A stretch of 64,000 bases of DNA, taken from contig WSYH01002427.1 in the NCBI GenBank assembly GCA_036426205.1, forward strand, positions 23,158 through 87,157, written 5' to 3'. Shown in pieces: positions 1-11,563 of this stretch (position 1 is its first letter; every line of letters starts with the position of its first letter). Made by a program: the position numbers and the translations under genes. The notes beneath the pieces were generated by a model. The model saw nothing but the letters and a program-made list of their open reading frames with translations, was not told the origin of the DNA and did not search any database. This DNA is from Ascaphus truei (lineage: Eukaryota > Chordata > Amphibia > Anura > Ascaphidae).

Positions 1-1479
1 GTATTCAACGTGACTATTTACACAACAACAGGGAGGAAGAATTATAACTTCTATGAAATATATAAGGGGGGAAAATGTATGTGGTAATCTGGGTAATATT
101 TCTCAAGGTTGTGTAATTACTGCACCAGCAGGATTTCAGATTGATTTTGTTAGTTTCAGCTCAACCACAAAAATGTAGTTTTATTAGCACACATTTGCTC
201 GAGTTTTTTTCTGAAGCAATGCTAGTGAATAATGAAGCTTGGTTTGACTATTAAAAAGTTGAAGGAGAATGGACATTAAGTAACAGTGTAGCTCTCTAGT
301 AAATGTAAGTAATCATACATTAACAGATGTGAAAGATTTCAACATACACTGCCAACAAAAATAGCAACTAAGAAAATATCTGTCAATTTAACTTGGAGAA
401 GTTACACAGTTCATTCTTTGTGGGGGTCTACTAAACCTTCCTGACCTAGTTTGCTGCATACGCTCTGGAAATTCAGATACTGTCATATTGCTGCTTCTTG
501 AAGCTCATTAGAAGTGTTATTTTGTTCTTGTTGACCAGTAGGACACAGGTGGAACCAGACCTTGGCTGGTAATTATCATGGAAAACTGGTGATGTGTGTA
601 AATTAAAAGTATTTGGCAAAATCCTGAAAGCATGTAGCACAGACCTATTAGAAACGACTAATTCTGAAACTGCGGGGGGGGGAGGGGGAATGGGGGTGAT
701 CTATCAAGGCAATTTTAAACAAAAGTTATGCAAATTGCATAGTTTTCATCTTGCACCTCTTTGCACCCATGTATCAAGTTCTTTGGTCTAAATTTGCAGC
801 TGTATGCCTAATCTTGCGATTGACAAGTGTCAATAGGACTCGGGGAGGAGTTACAGGACTCTGAGTCTCATTGATACATTTCCCCCTGTCTTGCACAGAT
901 GTATTAAGGAGCTTTGATGACCATATCAGTAGAAATAATGGTAGCTTTAGCGATCTCTAAAGTACATATTTTGAGAACAAGACCACCACCAACTTTTTGC
1001 CAGGGCTATTAAGGAAAAGGAGTTGAGATTAATGATTCACTTTTTGGCATTCTATGCTATTCACAGCTTTCACAATACTCCACTATATGATACATCTGCA
1101 CACTCTACATGTAGTTATGCCTTAATGTCCATTATGATGTTTAGATAAAAAAATGTATTGTGTACCAGCTTAACTGGAATCATCAGCCTTTTCCCTTCCC
1201 ACAGAAGGTCACCTATAAGATGAAGAAATGTCTTGGCTTGCCAGAATAAAGTATCATCCTGGGTTACAGTACTGTATGTCCCCTCTTGTAGTCAAACTTC
1301 TTCACAGTACGAGACAACTCACTGGCATGATTAATCAGATTTCTGGGTATCAATTATCTGTTGCTCTCTACCTTATGTAGCTGGAATACTACCATGAACT
1401 GAATACAAGAACACCTTTATGCTATCTGCTTGAATGTTCCATCTGTTAGAGGCAAACACAAGGATATCCTCTGCGTGGT
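1..1479. other. AT-rich non-coding stretch, no gene recognised
   Basis: No open frame or splice-flanked exon is convincing here. A G-run lies near 675-690. The minus strand may hold further decayed downstream parts of the gypsy relic that starts at about 3330, but I could not recognise RNase H or integrase motifs. If the host gene continues in this direction, its next exon was not identified. Confidence 0.4.
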
Positions 1480-3330
1480 ATAGTACACCATCAAATCCTT
1501 CGAGCATTTGCGATATTATTTGCAGAAAATGCTTTGGTACAGCCGAATTTCAAAAAGTTAGGCAATTAAAGAAATAGCAACCAAATGGAGTAATGAATAC
1601 AGATATAGAAATGTCTTCAGAAAAGTGCTTTGTAATTTTCCCTTGAATTTTGAGGGGTTTTAAAAAAAAAGGTTTGTGTGGTTCGAAATTCACCACGTTT
1701 TTCTGCAAAGGTTGCAGTTTTACAAACGTTGCCCTGATCCGTGAATTTGTGATAACAATTTACACATCTCTAGTATTCACGCACACCATTCTGTAGATTG
1801 AGTCACTTTGGAGATCACCACATGGCTTTCATTCTGTGTAGCACTGCTTTTACCTTGTCCTTCAGAAGTGACACATGGCAAAAATGCCTTTTGGTTCAAG
1901 TTCTATATGGTTTGACTCTTAATTTACCCAAATCTTGTAATATAACGTTGTTTGTTTTTTGTTGAATACTGTTGGCTTTTAGTAAACATTTGTGCCGTTC
2001 TTGTATTTCATACAGTCTGTATAAGAATTAATGACTATTGTTGGCAGTCCCTACAGCCTTTTTGAAAGATCTATAATCACATAGAACCCCACAGTTGTGA
2101 TATGAAAAATATGAGGAATATGATTAGAGATACAGAAGACGATCAACTTGACCTTACTACACCAGCTACAGATCTAGATTGCATTCATACTGTCCAAGAC
2201 GCTATTAAGGCTTTCAACATTCAGACTTTTTTAAATCATGAAGCATATCCTTTCGACCTTTCCTTTTTTAAGAATTTGATTCACCTAGAATCTTTTTGCC
2301 GTTTTTTGTTTGTGTACTGTTATTTGTTCTGTGACATTTAAAACTATGGTATTGCTGTAGTTTTGTTTAGCTGAACATCATAAGCAGATACAAATGAAAA
2401 TATAAAATTTATAGTGGTAAAATCCAGTGACGGTTTGAAATGTTTTTGTTATCACGATTATCATGAACATATGATTTAACTTTCCCAAGTGTGCCTTTAA
2501 AGCATTTTTGTACTTGAAGGATATTGTTTTGAGGCCGATAGACAACTGTGCTTGTGTGCAATTATCTCAGCAATTCCAGAAGTACAATTTCATAAAGTCT
2601 GTGACTGTGCTCCTGTACCAAGCTTAAAGTTTAGGCATTGTCAATTTAGAATTACCTCTGCAAGTAAGTTTGTTGCCACTTCCACCAGGAAAACAACATG
2701 TTCCTCCTCTGGGATTGTTTAATGTCCTCAGGATTATCCATTTTCTTAGTAGAGTGACAGAGCTTCACCTGTGTCATATTGTTGTGTTTACCAGTAACTT
2801 CTGGTCTCCTTGAATACTCTTTTTTTGCTACAGTATTGCAAGCCCTTCTGGCACATGTTGGTGTTTGAGCTTACAGTATCCCTATTGTCTGCTACTATCT
2901 CTTGATTTAGGCCTTCTAAAGAAAAGGAACTGCTGATTTCTGACTGTTTTTATTCTGCCAGACATATTCTATTGCTCTAGATAAAGTCAGTTCTGTTTAC
3001 AGCAGTAGCCTGTGAACAGTTTAGTGTCCCATACTAAATACAACCTGTCTCTGTTTACATAACTCTACCCTGAGAGGACAAGATTTTCAATGCTCTACCA
3101 AAGTGTATAATGCTCTGGTGGATGTTTCCACAATTCCACATGAATGTTGTGGTCTCATATTAAATCTGGCACGTTCATAGGTCCCATTGTGCTTCCTCAC
3201 AAAATGCTGGTTGAAATCTTCGTTGACTATCATACTGCTTTTTATCCTCTTCCCCCAGTGAAAGGACACAAGATATCATCTCCAAGACAAACAGTAATAG
3301 GCGATCTAAAAAGTTTGTCTAGTTTATATT
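1480..3330 (-). pseudogene. Decayed Ty3/gypsy gag-pol relic
   Basis: Several separated minus-strand blocks read like a vertebrate Ty3/gypsy polyprotein in the right order. At 3087-3269 there is a gag-like segment with the pattern HFVRKHNGTYERARFN, which resembles the conserved gag stretch before the capsid C-terminal helices. Around 2950-3000 a segment LSRAIEYVWQ resembles the next gag helix. Near 1470-1520 the segment EGFDGVLYHAEDILVF resembles the YxDD box of gypsy reverse transcriptase with the motif degraded. Stops and frameshifts separate every block, so no product can be made. Recognition rests on short patterns, so the boundaries are soft. It lies beyond the last recognised host exon, presumably in an intron. 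Confidence 0.45.
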
Positions 3331-3381
3331 ATTATTCCTTTAGTTCGTATGGAGACATATGAAAATTGTTGATAATACAAT

Positions 3382-4389
3382 TGTAACGCCTGTATGCCCG
3401 CAGACCTCGCTAGTCCCCAGTACTGAGGTGGGTAGGGTTATAACACGCACCCACAGCAGTGAGGGCATGCCCGGAGTGTGGTATTGCGTTGCTGGGCCTG
3501 TTGAGAAAGGGTTAACAGATACTTGCAACGTCCAGGGTATCAGAGTTTGGATAGTAATGTCCGTGTTCCAGAGTCCAGGGGCAATAGAGAGCAGGGTGGT
3601 GATGTCCGTAAGCCAGAGTCCAGGGATAGGAGAAGACAGCGAAGTCGTATCCGGATGCACGGTTCAAGGGCAGGAGAAAGCAGGGTAACCCAATACAAAG
3701 CCGAGTTAAAGCCAGGCAGATCCAAAGGTAAGCAGGGACAGGAACCAGCACTGAAAGAGACAGGAGAGCCAAGCATAGAGACTGCACACACAGGGGTCAC
3801 AAGAAGCTATGCAGAGCAATGAAAAAGAGGACAGACAGGGGATATAAAGGAGGGAACACCAATGGGAGAGAGAGGAGGAGCAGAGGGTTGAGTGAGAGGT
3901 TGCAGGGATAGGTCGGAAGGAGTGAGTGAGGAGACAGGTGAATCAGAGAGGGAAATGGCTTGTACACAATGGGGGGCGAAGCCAGAGCTCTGGGAAGGTC
4001 TACAACTGGAGCGTGTGCGCGCACCCTCTGTAAGGGTTGGATGTGTGCGCACAGGGTGTGCTAGGAAGCGCACGGAGTGCCGCGCCGCGGGGGCACCCGG
4101 CAAGGAAGGAGAGGAAACAGGAGGGGTGGCTGAAGGAGGTAATGTGACAGAAGAGGGAATAGAGGGACGCCGCGACCAGAGAGTGCCGCGGAGGGGATCG
4201 GGTGTTTGGAGATATGCGCGCACCTTGCGGGGAACGCGCGTGACAGCAGGGAGCGCGTTAGGACACGCCGCAGAGGGACTGGTGCGGGAGGAGGAAGGGA
4301 GAGATGAACGAGGAGGCAAGGAGGAACGGGCAGGGGAAACAAAGGTGACGGGGACACATTGCGGAGCAGGAATCTCCTGAACCATCACA
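3382..4389. repeat. Solo LTR with 5-bp target duplication
   Basis: The segment starts TGTAACGCC and ends CCATCACA, the TG...CA ends of an LTR. It is flanked by the identical 5-mer ACAAT at 3377-3381 and 4390-4394. It is about 1008 bp long and GC-rich against AT-rich flanks, with purine-rich tracts. A TATA-like ATATAAAGG lies near 3841 on the plus strand. No internal retroelement sequence is present, so this is best read as the product of LTR-LTR recombination. The open frames across it (for example a 193-residue minus frame) are low-complexity shadows. Which strand carries the LTR sense is not settled. Confidence 0.75.
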
Positions 4390-4977
4390 ACAATAAGATT
4401 TGTCCTTTTTACCTCTTACATATTTCAGGTGATATATATATTAAATGTTTCAATTTACAAAAAAATATCATCTGCATCTATATGAAGCTGGTTCATTTTG
4501 CTTCTTACATTTGGCGCAGATCTCTTTGGAGAGCAGAAAACTTTCCCAGTTATTGGTGTAAGATTTGATATATCTTATTATAATATTGCTCTAATGAGCC
4601 CCTCCAAACTCTTATAACCACTCACCCAAACACTCATGTCACAAGGGGAACAATTTAGAGCAAAACATTAATCTAAGCATTTTGATATGCAGAGTTAAAT
4701 TATGCAATTTGCACTTTTTTGGATGAATACCAGTTTGTAACAATATCCCTCTTCATTTCTTGAATAGTATGTTGTTATTTATCTGCTACAGTATATAGCA
4801 GTTCAGAATATTACATATACGCGTGTATAAAATAGAAGTTAATAGTATGAAATATGATTAAATGTAAACATACATGTAGAGAACATATATATCATAGTGA
4901 ATGTTAGAATGTTAACATTTCCATAACATCTATTTTATATTAAGGTATACAAAAATATAAATGATTCATTTACATAC
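4390..4977. other. AT-rich intronic sequence
   Basis: This lies immediately downstream, in host-gene sense, of the donor at 4978. It is AT-rich with short ATAT tracts and no recognisable coding or structured element. Confidence 0.5.
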
Positions 4978-5097
4978 GCTGCATCCTGTGCAGAACCGAC
5001 ACAACTTTCCAGGCTTTTTGGCTTCCCACTTTGTTCCAGGCAGTGACAGTGATGTTGTATGATGCTACAGTAGAAAACTTGTAAGTAATAACAGGTC
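4978..5097 (-). CDS. Host exon: PKD-domain end, polycystin-1 family (probably PKD1L1-like)
   Basis: This 120-bp exon has an acceptor ending TTTTAG at 5098-5100 and a donor GTATGT at 4972-4977. It enters and leaves in phase 1, joining in frame to the exon at 5226-5450. The peptide starts after a split glycine codon and reads VITYKFSTVASYNITVTAW and then NKVGSQKAWKVV. That is the classic end of a PKD domain, with the Y-x-V-T-V-x-A-x-N-x-V-G strand pattern. PKD domains are extracellular beta-sandwich modules of polycystins. It is the last exon of the chain that I can find toward low coordinates. Family assignment is firm from the pattern; PKD1L1 rather than PKD1 is inferred from small exon size. 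Confidence 0.85.
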
Positions 5098-5225
5098 CTA
5101 AAACAAATATGAAAGGACAAACTTAGTATTGCATTTTGTCCCTTTATGGTTTCTAAACTTTCTAACACTGATTATACTACATGATGCCAAAATAACAAGA
5201 AGATTGAATGTGTCGTAGTGCTTAC

Positions 5226-5450
5226 CTTTATTGATGTAAGTGGTCTGGTCTCCCATGTCCCATGTGTATGACACACCATTACCCATACTGAGACATGCAT
5301 AGAAGAGAATTACTTCATCTCTATGAACAATGCTGGAATTCATCACCAATGACAAGCCATGTGGTGCTATTTGTATGTAATATGGACCAAGCTCATCTGT
5401 AGCATTGAAGAATTCATTGAATGCAATAACACTGATGGTATAAACTCCAG
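5226..5450 (-). CDS. Host exon: PKD-type extracellular sequence, polycystin-1 family
   Basis: This 225-bp exon has acceptor TTTTTAG (5451-5457) and donor GTAAGC (5220-5225), phase 1 in and out, and is open throughout. It encodes the end of one beta-sandwich (GVYTISVIAFNEFFNATDEL) and the start of the next PKD domain, ending VSYTWDMGDQTTYINKG. The WDMGD stretch matches the WDFGDG signature of PKD repeats with Met for Phe. Two N-x-S/T sequons are visible (NAT, NSS), in keeping with an extracellular glycoprotein. The intron to the next exon is only 128 bp, so the PKD domain is split over these two exons. The role of the family is in cilium- or surface-associated polycystin receptor-channel complexes. 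Confidence 0.88.
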
Positions 5451-6316
5451 CTAAAAAGAAAAATGATGTATATTATTGGGACACGTATTCAATTTGTATC
5501 CCTATTTTCATACACTTTAGTAGTTCACTGACATTTCAAGAACTGTCCAACATAAAAAAAAGTTGTATAGCATATAACACAAAAATACATTAATGTACTA
5601 ATAACTAGAAATCTGTGAAACCTTCGCATACGTCCATGAAACTATACAATTTTGGACTTTCGGGACTGGCAAAGATTTTACCATTCACAAATATTCCACA
5701 AACTTCAAGAACAAATAATTTACTGACATTTTAATAGGAAGAAAGCGTGTCCTCTTTAGCAAATTCTATACCCTTCAGTTCTTACTAAAATATATATTTT
5801 TTAATTCAGTGGTACAGTAGAATAGGTGTCTACTTGGTTTCTCAGACAAACTGTATTAGAGGCATCTAGGATCTTGTTTACTACGCAGTCTTTTGACATA
5901 AGAAATATTCTGAAGCCAGGGTCACGTGTGATGTGTGAATAGCCCCAGATAGCATTAACTCAGCTCCCTTTCCAAATCACTCCGTCCTATAATATTTATT
6001 TTACTTTATTGGAAAAGCAGCAGTAAATACAGGATCTTGTGGATGGTGTGTAGTTGTGAGTTTGTTGTTAGGAACAGGTAGAAAGAGATGGCCTTGCCAT
6101 GTTAGTGTAACAGAGATGGGTGCTGTACTCACTGGGGAAAAGGAAGTGGGGAGCAAGGGTCACACTAGAAGTGAGATGGGACAAACTACTGTCAGCAAAG
6201 ACAGGCGGGAGGGCAAAATAGCCCATTCTGAGAAGAATCTAAGCGGTTTCTGTAGCAACTAATTGGCTACATGCTCAGAGGCAGAAAGGGCAACATATTG
6301 ATACATCACACGGGCA

Positions 6317-6318
<2 letters not shown>

Positions 6319-6367
<49 letters not shown>

Positions 6368-6382
6368 TGTGTGTGTGTGTGA
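6319..6382. repeat. (GT)n microsatellite
   Basis: A nearly pure GT dinucleotide run, interrupted once by ATGT. It directly abuts the inverted repeat that begins at 6383. Confidence 0.95.
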
Positions 6383-6824
6383 TATCAGGGGTCCCTAACG
6401 CTAATATAAATTCTTAATAACCTGTGTACCGTGTATGAGTCTCACTGGATGTGCTAAAAACTGAGCTTTGTAAAAACTGAGCTTTGTCTGTGTTTTATGT
6501 TCTGTCTCTGGTTTTAAACATATATTGCCATGCTCAGTAGCACTCCTCTATGACACTCATATGCTTATATATATGTTGTGGTCATTTTGGGGGTTCATTA
6601 CACAGGTTATTAAGAATTTATATTAGCGTTAGGGACCCCTGATACAGTATGTGGTCTGCCGTGGCGTTGGCTCAGGGGCTTACAACAATTTTGGAAAAAC
6701 TGAGCTTTGTCTGTGTTTTATGTTCTGTCTCTGGTTTTAAATATATATTGCCATGCTCAGTAGCACTCCTCTGTGACACTCATATGCTTATATATATGTT
6801 GTGGTCATTTTGGGGGTTCAATAG
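6383..6824. repeat. Inverted repeat with internal direct duplication
   Basis: The block at about 6383-6428 (ATATCAGGGGTCCCTAACGC...) recurs in reverse complement at about 6600-6645 (...GCGTTAGGGACCCCTGATA). A roughly 125-bp segment beginning CTGAGCTTTGTCTGTGTTTT is present at about 6474-6599 and again, nearly identical, at about 6699-6822. The structure suggests a small foldback element or a duplication with inversion. No transposase is present and the family is not recognised. Confidence 0.7.
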
Positions 6825-7626
6825 GAGCTTGTTAGGTGTCCAGTATGTACTCCAAAACAGGAACTGACGGTGAAGTACCTCTAACAGCTCTTACAGTATA
6901 TACAGAATGTTAATTTTTGTGGAAAAATCTTTAAAATCCTCATCTAAATAGATCCACATACATAAACTTCAGCTGTTATCTGTTCTAGATTGTTCAAAGA
7001 AATTCAAAAGGGCACATTTAATATGTTTTGGTAACCTTCTTGAGATAATTGATCATCCCACAACTTCATCAATTTAACATCATAGGTAAAGAATATAAGG
7101 GGCATATTAACTAATCAGTGTTACTCCATGATACACTTACCGGCACTGGTTATTAAATAGGGCCGTTAAATCCTATGTAAGCTGGAAAAAGAGATGTCTT
7201 CCAGCACTGCAAGTTGTCTTGTGGAGCTGCCTAATGTATATGTCATTAAATTGATTGGGTTGTAAGATGCTTTATGGAATACAACCTCCTAATTAATGTG
7301 GACCTTAGTGTATAGCAAATATTCTGTCTCCTAGTTAGCAAATAAAGACGTTTAGAAAATAAAAATGGTAAAACAAAAAGAATGATTCCTGCGCTCCTAC
7401 CAATTAGGCTAAAATATAATAGTGATCTCATGAGTAAGGGTTATTTATATTTAGTTAAACCCTTTGGTCAAAGCATTATAAGCTTGCAGCCACATCACAG
7501 TATAACCAATTTTTACCAGCAGCAAACTTCTAAAGGGAGGAGTGCTGTAATATGTACAGTCTTCAAAAAAAAAAAAAAAAGATGGTGTCATAAATGCCGT
7601 TCACAAAAAAAATTAAAAAAACTTAC

Positions 7627-7785
7627 CAATTGAATGATTGACAAAATCCATATAAATACAACTGAAATATGCAGGAAAATAACCATTCAATTGAACAGAA
7701 GCAACATAGTGGGTATTATTATGTGCAGTCCAGTTTATTGTCATTTGAATTGTAGAAACATCTTCCATTAACAGCGTATGTACTC
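7627..7785 (-). CDS. Host exon: PKD-type extracellular sequence, polycystin-1 family
   Basis: This 159-bp exon has acceptor TTTCTAG (7786-7792) and a consensus donor GTAAGT (7621-7626), phase 1 in and out. It is open throughout and joins in frame to both neighbours. It encodes a Ser/Thr/Asn-rich beta-strand sequence including VSTIQMTINWTAHNNTHYV and SVQLNGYFPAYFSC, with sequons NWT and NNT. The content fits the middle of an immunoglobulin-like PKD or PKD-adjacent domain of an extracellular receptor. No membrane segment is seen. On its own it would be hard to name; its identity comes from the phase-matched chain with the PKD exon next to it. Confidence 0.8.
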
Positions 7786-8391
7786 CTAGAAATCAAAACA
7801 GTGATAGCAATTACCAACACATTCTCATATTACACGTTGCTTATAAACATCAAGCCGAATTGTCAACTTTTCTTGTTTAAATGTGGAAATATTATTACAC
7901 ACAATTATGTTTTACTGTTTGGGATATTGTTGATATACAGCCGTATTAACTATTGTAATAAATTGTGTGACGTTCTGGCAAAAAAATAAATAACAAAAAC
8001 AAAAGCATAAAAACTAAAGAACCACTTAAGATTTGTTTGGAGAAATCAAGACAATCAACCCACCACACCTTTTAAAAAATGAAGGGGCAGACTATTACTC
8101 TTTTCGCAATAAAAATGCTTGATGTATAATAAAAGAAACACATAGATACAATATTGATGAAAGATGAATGATATTCCATTACATTTCTGATAATATACTT
8201 GTATGCATGGTACCATATCATTATGTCTTTGAATATGTCCTCCTCACATAAACCTTTGCTTAAGTAACATCCAAGTTTAACTTTTGATTGTGTAAACCGG
8301 CAATGCTGCTACAATTGCTTCTTTTTGGAAATAATAGAAATCTGATTTGCAAAGAGTATTGCACAACTTTTAAACTTTTTTTTCAACCTAC
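7786..8391. other. Host intron, AT-rich
   Basis: A 606-bp intron between two phase-1 exons. It is AT-rich and no repeat family or structured element was recognised. Confidence 0.6.
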
Positions 8392-8573
8392 CTAGTGTCT
8401 TTTTCAATGAACTTGCCAAATATCCTGAAACTTTGAGAATGAAAGCTTTCTGTGTTTCAACTCTGTTGGTGACCAGACTGCTGCTGACATTATGAATATA
8501 AGGACCAGCACTTTGGTAAACTGCCCATTTTCCTTCACCATCTCCATACAGCAAGCACACAGGTTCTGGGTAT
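8392..8573 (-). CDS. Host exon: first PKD-like segment after WSC, polycystin-1 family
   Basis: This 182-bp exon has acceptor CTACACAG (8574-8581) and donor GTAGGT (8386-8391). It enters in phase 2 and leaves in phase 1. The open frame begins YPEPVCLLYGDGEGKWAVYQ, where YGDGEGKW resembles the FGDGS-type loop of PKD modules, and continues with NVSSS (a sequon) and ILKVSGYLASSLKKT. Its incoming phase exactly fits the WSC exon at 62437-62557, 53.9 kb away on the same strand: that exon leaves two bases (AG) and this exon supplies an A to complete an Arg codon. One or more phase-2/2 exons could still be missing between them. Confidence 0.8.
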
Positions 8574-8789
8574 CTGTGTAGGCAAACAAATTAGATTTTA
8601 CTATAAATATCTGTACTGTAGTTATTTTTGTACAGGAGAAGAGCAGATTCGCTGTAGCTGTAGTGATATCTTTCAGCAGACCAACAGTAGAGTTCCTCAT
8701 ATCTGAAATGATAGTGTACAGATGTTTGAAAAATACTCAGAGGTTTCATCTTCAAGTATATCAACTAAAAGTACATATCATTTTATAAT

Positions 8790-10797
8790 TCAGAAGTCAT
8801 AAGGGATGGAGACATTGTATCAGAATTATAAGGAATGTAACAAAAATTGCAAAAGGGCAATCAAATTAGCAAAAAAGGATAATGAAAAAAGGATTGCAAT
8901 AGAAAGTAAGGTCAACCCTAAAAAGTTCTTTAAGTACCTTAATAACAAAAAAATGAGAAAAGAAAATATAGGACCCTTTTAGTGTGAGATGGGTAGGCAG
9001 ATTATTGGAGATAAGGAAAAAGCTGAGGTATTAAACAAATTCTTTGCCTCTGTGTTTACCAGGGAAGAATCAATTTCAAAAGTACTGCTGCAGATTGAAA
9101 ACAATTAAGTAAATAAGGAACCTTGCCCTGATGGTATACATCCAAGAGTTCCCAAGTAGTTAAGTTCAGTAATGGCCAAACCATTACATTTAATATTCAA
9201 GGACTCCATTTCCACAGGCTCAGTACCTGATTGACGTAAAGCAGATGTGGTGCCTATATTTAAAAAGGGAGCTAGATCACAACCGTGAAATTACAGGCCT
9301 GTAAGCCTGACTTCAATAGTGGGGAAACTATTTGAAGGTTTAATACGTGATAATATTCAGGAATACCTAATGGAAAACAAAATTATTAGTAAAAGTCAGC
9401 ATGGATTTATGAAGGAGAGATCTTGCCAAACTAAACTTATTTGTTTCTTTGAGGAGGTAAGTAGGAATTTAGACCAGGGTAATGCAATTGATGTGGCCTA
9501 CTTAGATTTTGCAAAGGCTTTTGATACGGTTTCACACAAAAGGTTGGTGTACAAAATAAAGAAAGTTGGACTCAGTAATAATATATGCACCTGGATTGAA
9601 AACTGGTTAAAGAACAGACAACAGAGGGTTGTCATAAATGGAACTTTTTCAGGTTGGGCTAAAGTCGTGAGTGGAGTACCTCAGGGATCGGTACTGGGAC
9701 CCCTGCTTTTTAACTTGTTTATTAATGACCTTGAAGTTGGGATCGAGAGCAAAGTCTCCACCTTTGCTGATGATACTAAATTGTGTAAGGTAATAGAATC
9801 AGAGCAGGATGTAATTTCTCTTCAGAAGGACTTGGAGAGACTGGAAACGTGGACAGGTAAATGGCAGATGAGGTTTAATACAGATAAATGTAAGGTTATG
9901 CATTTGGGATACAAGAATAAAAAGGCGACTTACAAATTAAATGGAGATGTATTGGGGGAATCCTTGATGGAGAAGGATTTAGGAGTGCTTGTAGACAGCA
10001 GGCTTAGCAATAGTGCCCAATGTCATGCAGTAGCTGCAAGGCAAACAAGATCTTATCTTGCATCAAACGGGCAATGGATGGAAAGGAAGTAAATATAATT
10101 ATGCCCCTTTACAAAGCATTAGTAAGACCACACCTTGAATATGGAGTACAATTTTGGGCACCAATCCGAAGAAAAGACATTATGGAACTAGAGAGAGTGC
10201 AGAGAAGAGTCACCAAATTAATACAGGGGATGGACATTCTAACTTATGAGGAGAGGCTAGCTAAATTAGATTTATTTACATTAGAAAAGGGGCGTCTAAG
10301 AGGGGATATGATAACTATATACAAATATATTCAGGGACAATACAAGGAGCTTTCAAAAGAACTATTCATCCCACGGGCAGTACAAAGGACTCAGGGCCAT
10401 CCCTTAAGGTTGGAGGAAAGGAAATTTCACCAGCAACAAAGGAAAGGGTTCTTTAGGCAGTTAAAATGTGGAATTCATTATCCATGGAGACTGTGATGGC
10501 AAATACAATAGATTTGTTCAAAAAAAGGTTGGACATCTTTTTAGATGGGAAAGGTATACAGGGATTTACCAAATAAGTATACATGGGAAGGATGTTGATC
10601 CAGGGATTAATCCGATTGCCAATTCTTGGAGTCAGGAAGGAATTCATTTTTCCCCTTAATGGGATTTTTTGTTTGCCTTCCTCTGGATCAATAAGTAAGT
10701 ATAGATATAGGATAAAGTATCTGTTGTTTAAATTTAGCATAGGTTGAACTTGATGGACCTACGTCTTTTTTCAACCTCATCTACTATGTAACTATGT
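8790..10797 (+). mobile_element. CR1 LINE, 5'-truncated, with 3' end
   Basis: The segment begins in the linker before reverse transcriptase (the stretch with GACATTGTATCAGAATTATAAGG also occurs in the CR1 copy at about 24940). It runs to the CR1 3' end near 10745-10797, with the phrase TTTTTTCAACCTCATCTACTATGTAACTATGTAA. A similar tail is found alone at 57800-57877. The truncation point fits ordinary incomplete reverse transcription. Point deletions and stops before 9319 break the coding sequence. Confidence 0.9.
9319..10496 (+). pseudogene. CR1 ORF2 reverse transcriptase, frameshifted
   Basis: Two overlapping frames, 9319-10092 and 10020-10496, form the C-terminal two thirds of a CR1 reverse transcriptase. 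The first holds the finger and palm motifs: YLDFAKAFDTVSH with the first catalytic Asp, GVPQGSVLGPLLF, and FADDTKL with the catalytic Asp pair. The second carries the thumb and C-terminal region HLEYGVQFWAPIRRKDIMEL and ends near RKGFFRQLKCGIHYPWRL, the CR1-type tail. A one-base loss in GCAAGG at about 10035-10042, where the neighbouring copy has GCAAAGG, shifts the frame between them. The upstream RT part and endonuclease are missing or broken, so the product is inactive. Confidence 0.9.
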
Positions 10798-11563
10798 AAT
10801 ACAGGATAATATTCTGGGATACCTAATGGAAAACAAAATTAATAGTAATAGTCAGCATTGATTTATGAAGGATAAATTCTGCCAAACTAACATTATTTGT
10901 TTATTTGAGGAGGTAAGTAGGAATTTAGACCAGGGTAATTTCAGTTTATGTGGTCTACTTAGATTTTGCAAAGGCTTTTGATACGGTTCCACGCAAGAGG
11001 TTGATGTACAAAATAAAGCAAATTGAACTCAGTAAAAAATATACTGTATGCACCTGGATTGAAAACTGGTTAAAGGACAGACAACAGAGGATTGTCATAA
11101 ATTGAACCTTTTCAGGTTGGGCTAAGGTGTGAGTGCAGTACCTCAGGGATAGGTACTGGGACCACTACTTTTGAACTTGTTTATTAATGACCTTGAGGTT
11201 GGGATCAAGAGCAAAGTTTCCATCTTTGCTGATGATACTAAATTATGTAAGGTAGTAGAATCAGAGCAGGATTTAATTTTTCTCCAGAAGGACTTGGAGA
11301 GACTGGAAACTTGGGCAGGTAAATGGCAGATGAGGGTTAATACAGATAAATGTAAGGTTATGCATTTGGGAAGCAAGAATAAACAGGAAACTTACAAATG
11401 AAATGGGGATAAATTGGGGGAATCTTGGACGGAGAAGGATTTAGGAGTGCTTGTAGACAGCAGGCTTAGAGATAGTGCCCAAAGTCATGCAGTAGGTGCA
11501 AAGGCAAACAGGATCTTATCTTGCATTAAACTGGCAATGGATGGAAGGGAAGTAAACATAATT
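10798..11563 (+). mobile_element. Second CR1 fragment, tandem to the first
   Basis: This starts directly after the first copy's 3' end with RT sequence (GATAATATTCTGGGATACCTAATGG) and ends mid-element at about 11563. It reads the same RT palm as the first copy, including FADDTKL within the open stretch 11171-11401, but has stops and shifts elsewhere (for example the PQG region near 11130). It lacks a CR1 3' tail. The next sequence is a TAA-rich repeat. Confidence 0.85.

Larger units (their letters stand above)
5451..7626. other. Host intron with repeats
   Basis: A 2.2-kb intron of the minus-strand polycystin-like gene. It contains a GT microsatellite at 6319-6382, an inverted and directly repeated block at 6383-6824, and an A-run with GAAAA-rich sequence near 7565-7620. 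No other coding signal was found. Confidence 0.6.

Noticed and set aside
2102..2341. 79-residue plus-strand frame
   Set aside because: Antisense to the decayed gypsy relic and without recognised domain.
3807..4388. 193-residue minus-strand frame and its plus-strand counterpart
   Set aside because: Both lie wholly inside the solo LTR, are Pro/Ser- or Gly/Glu-rich and show no domain content.
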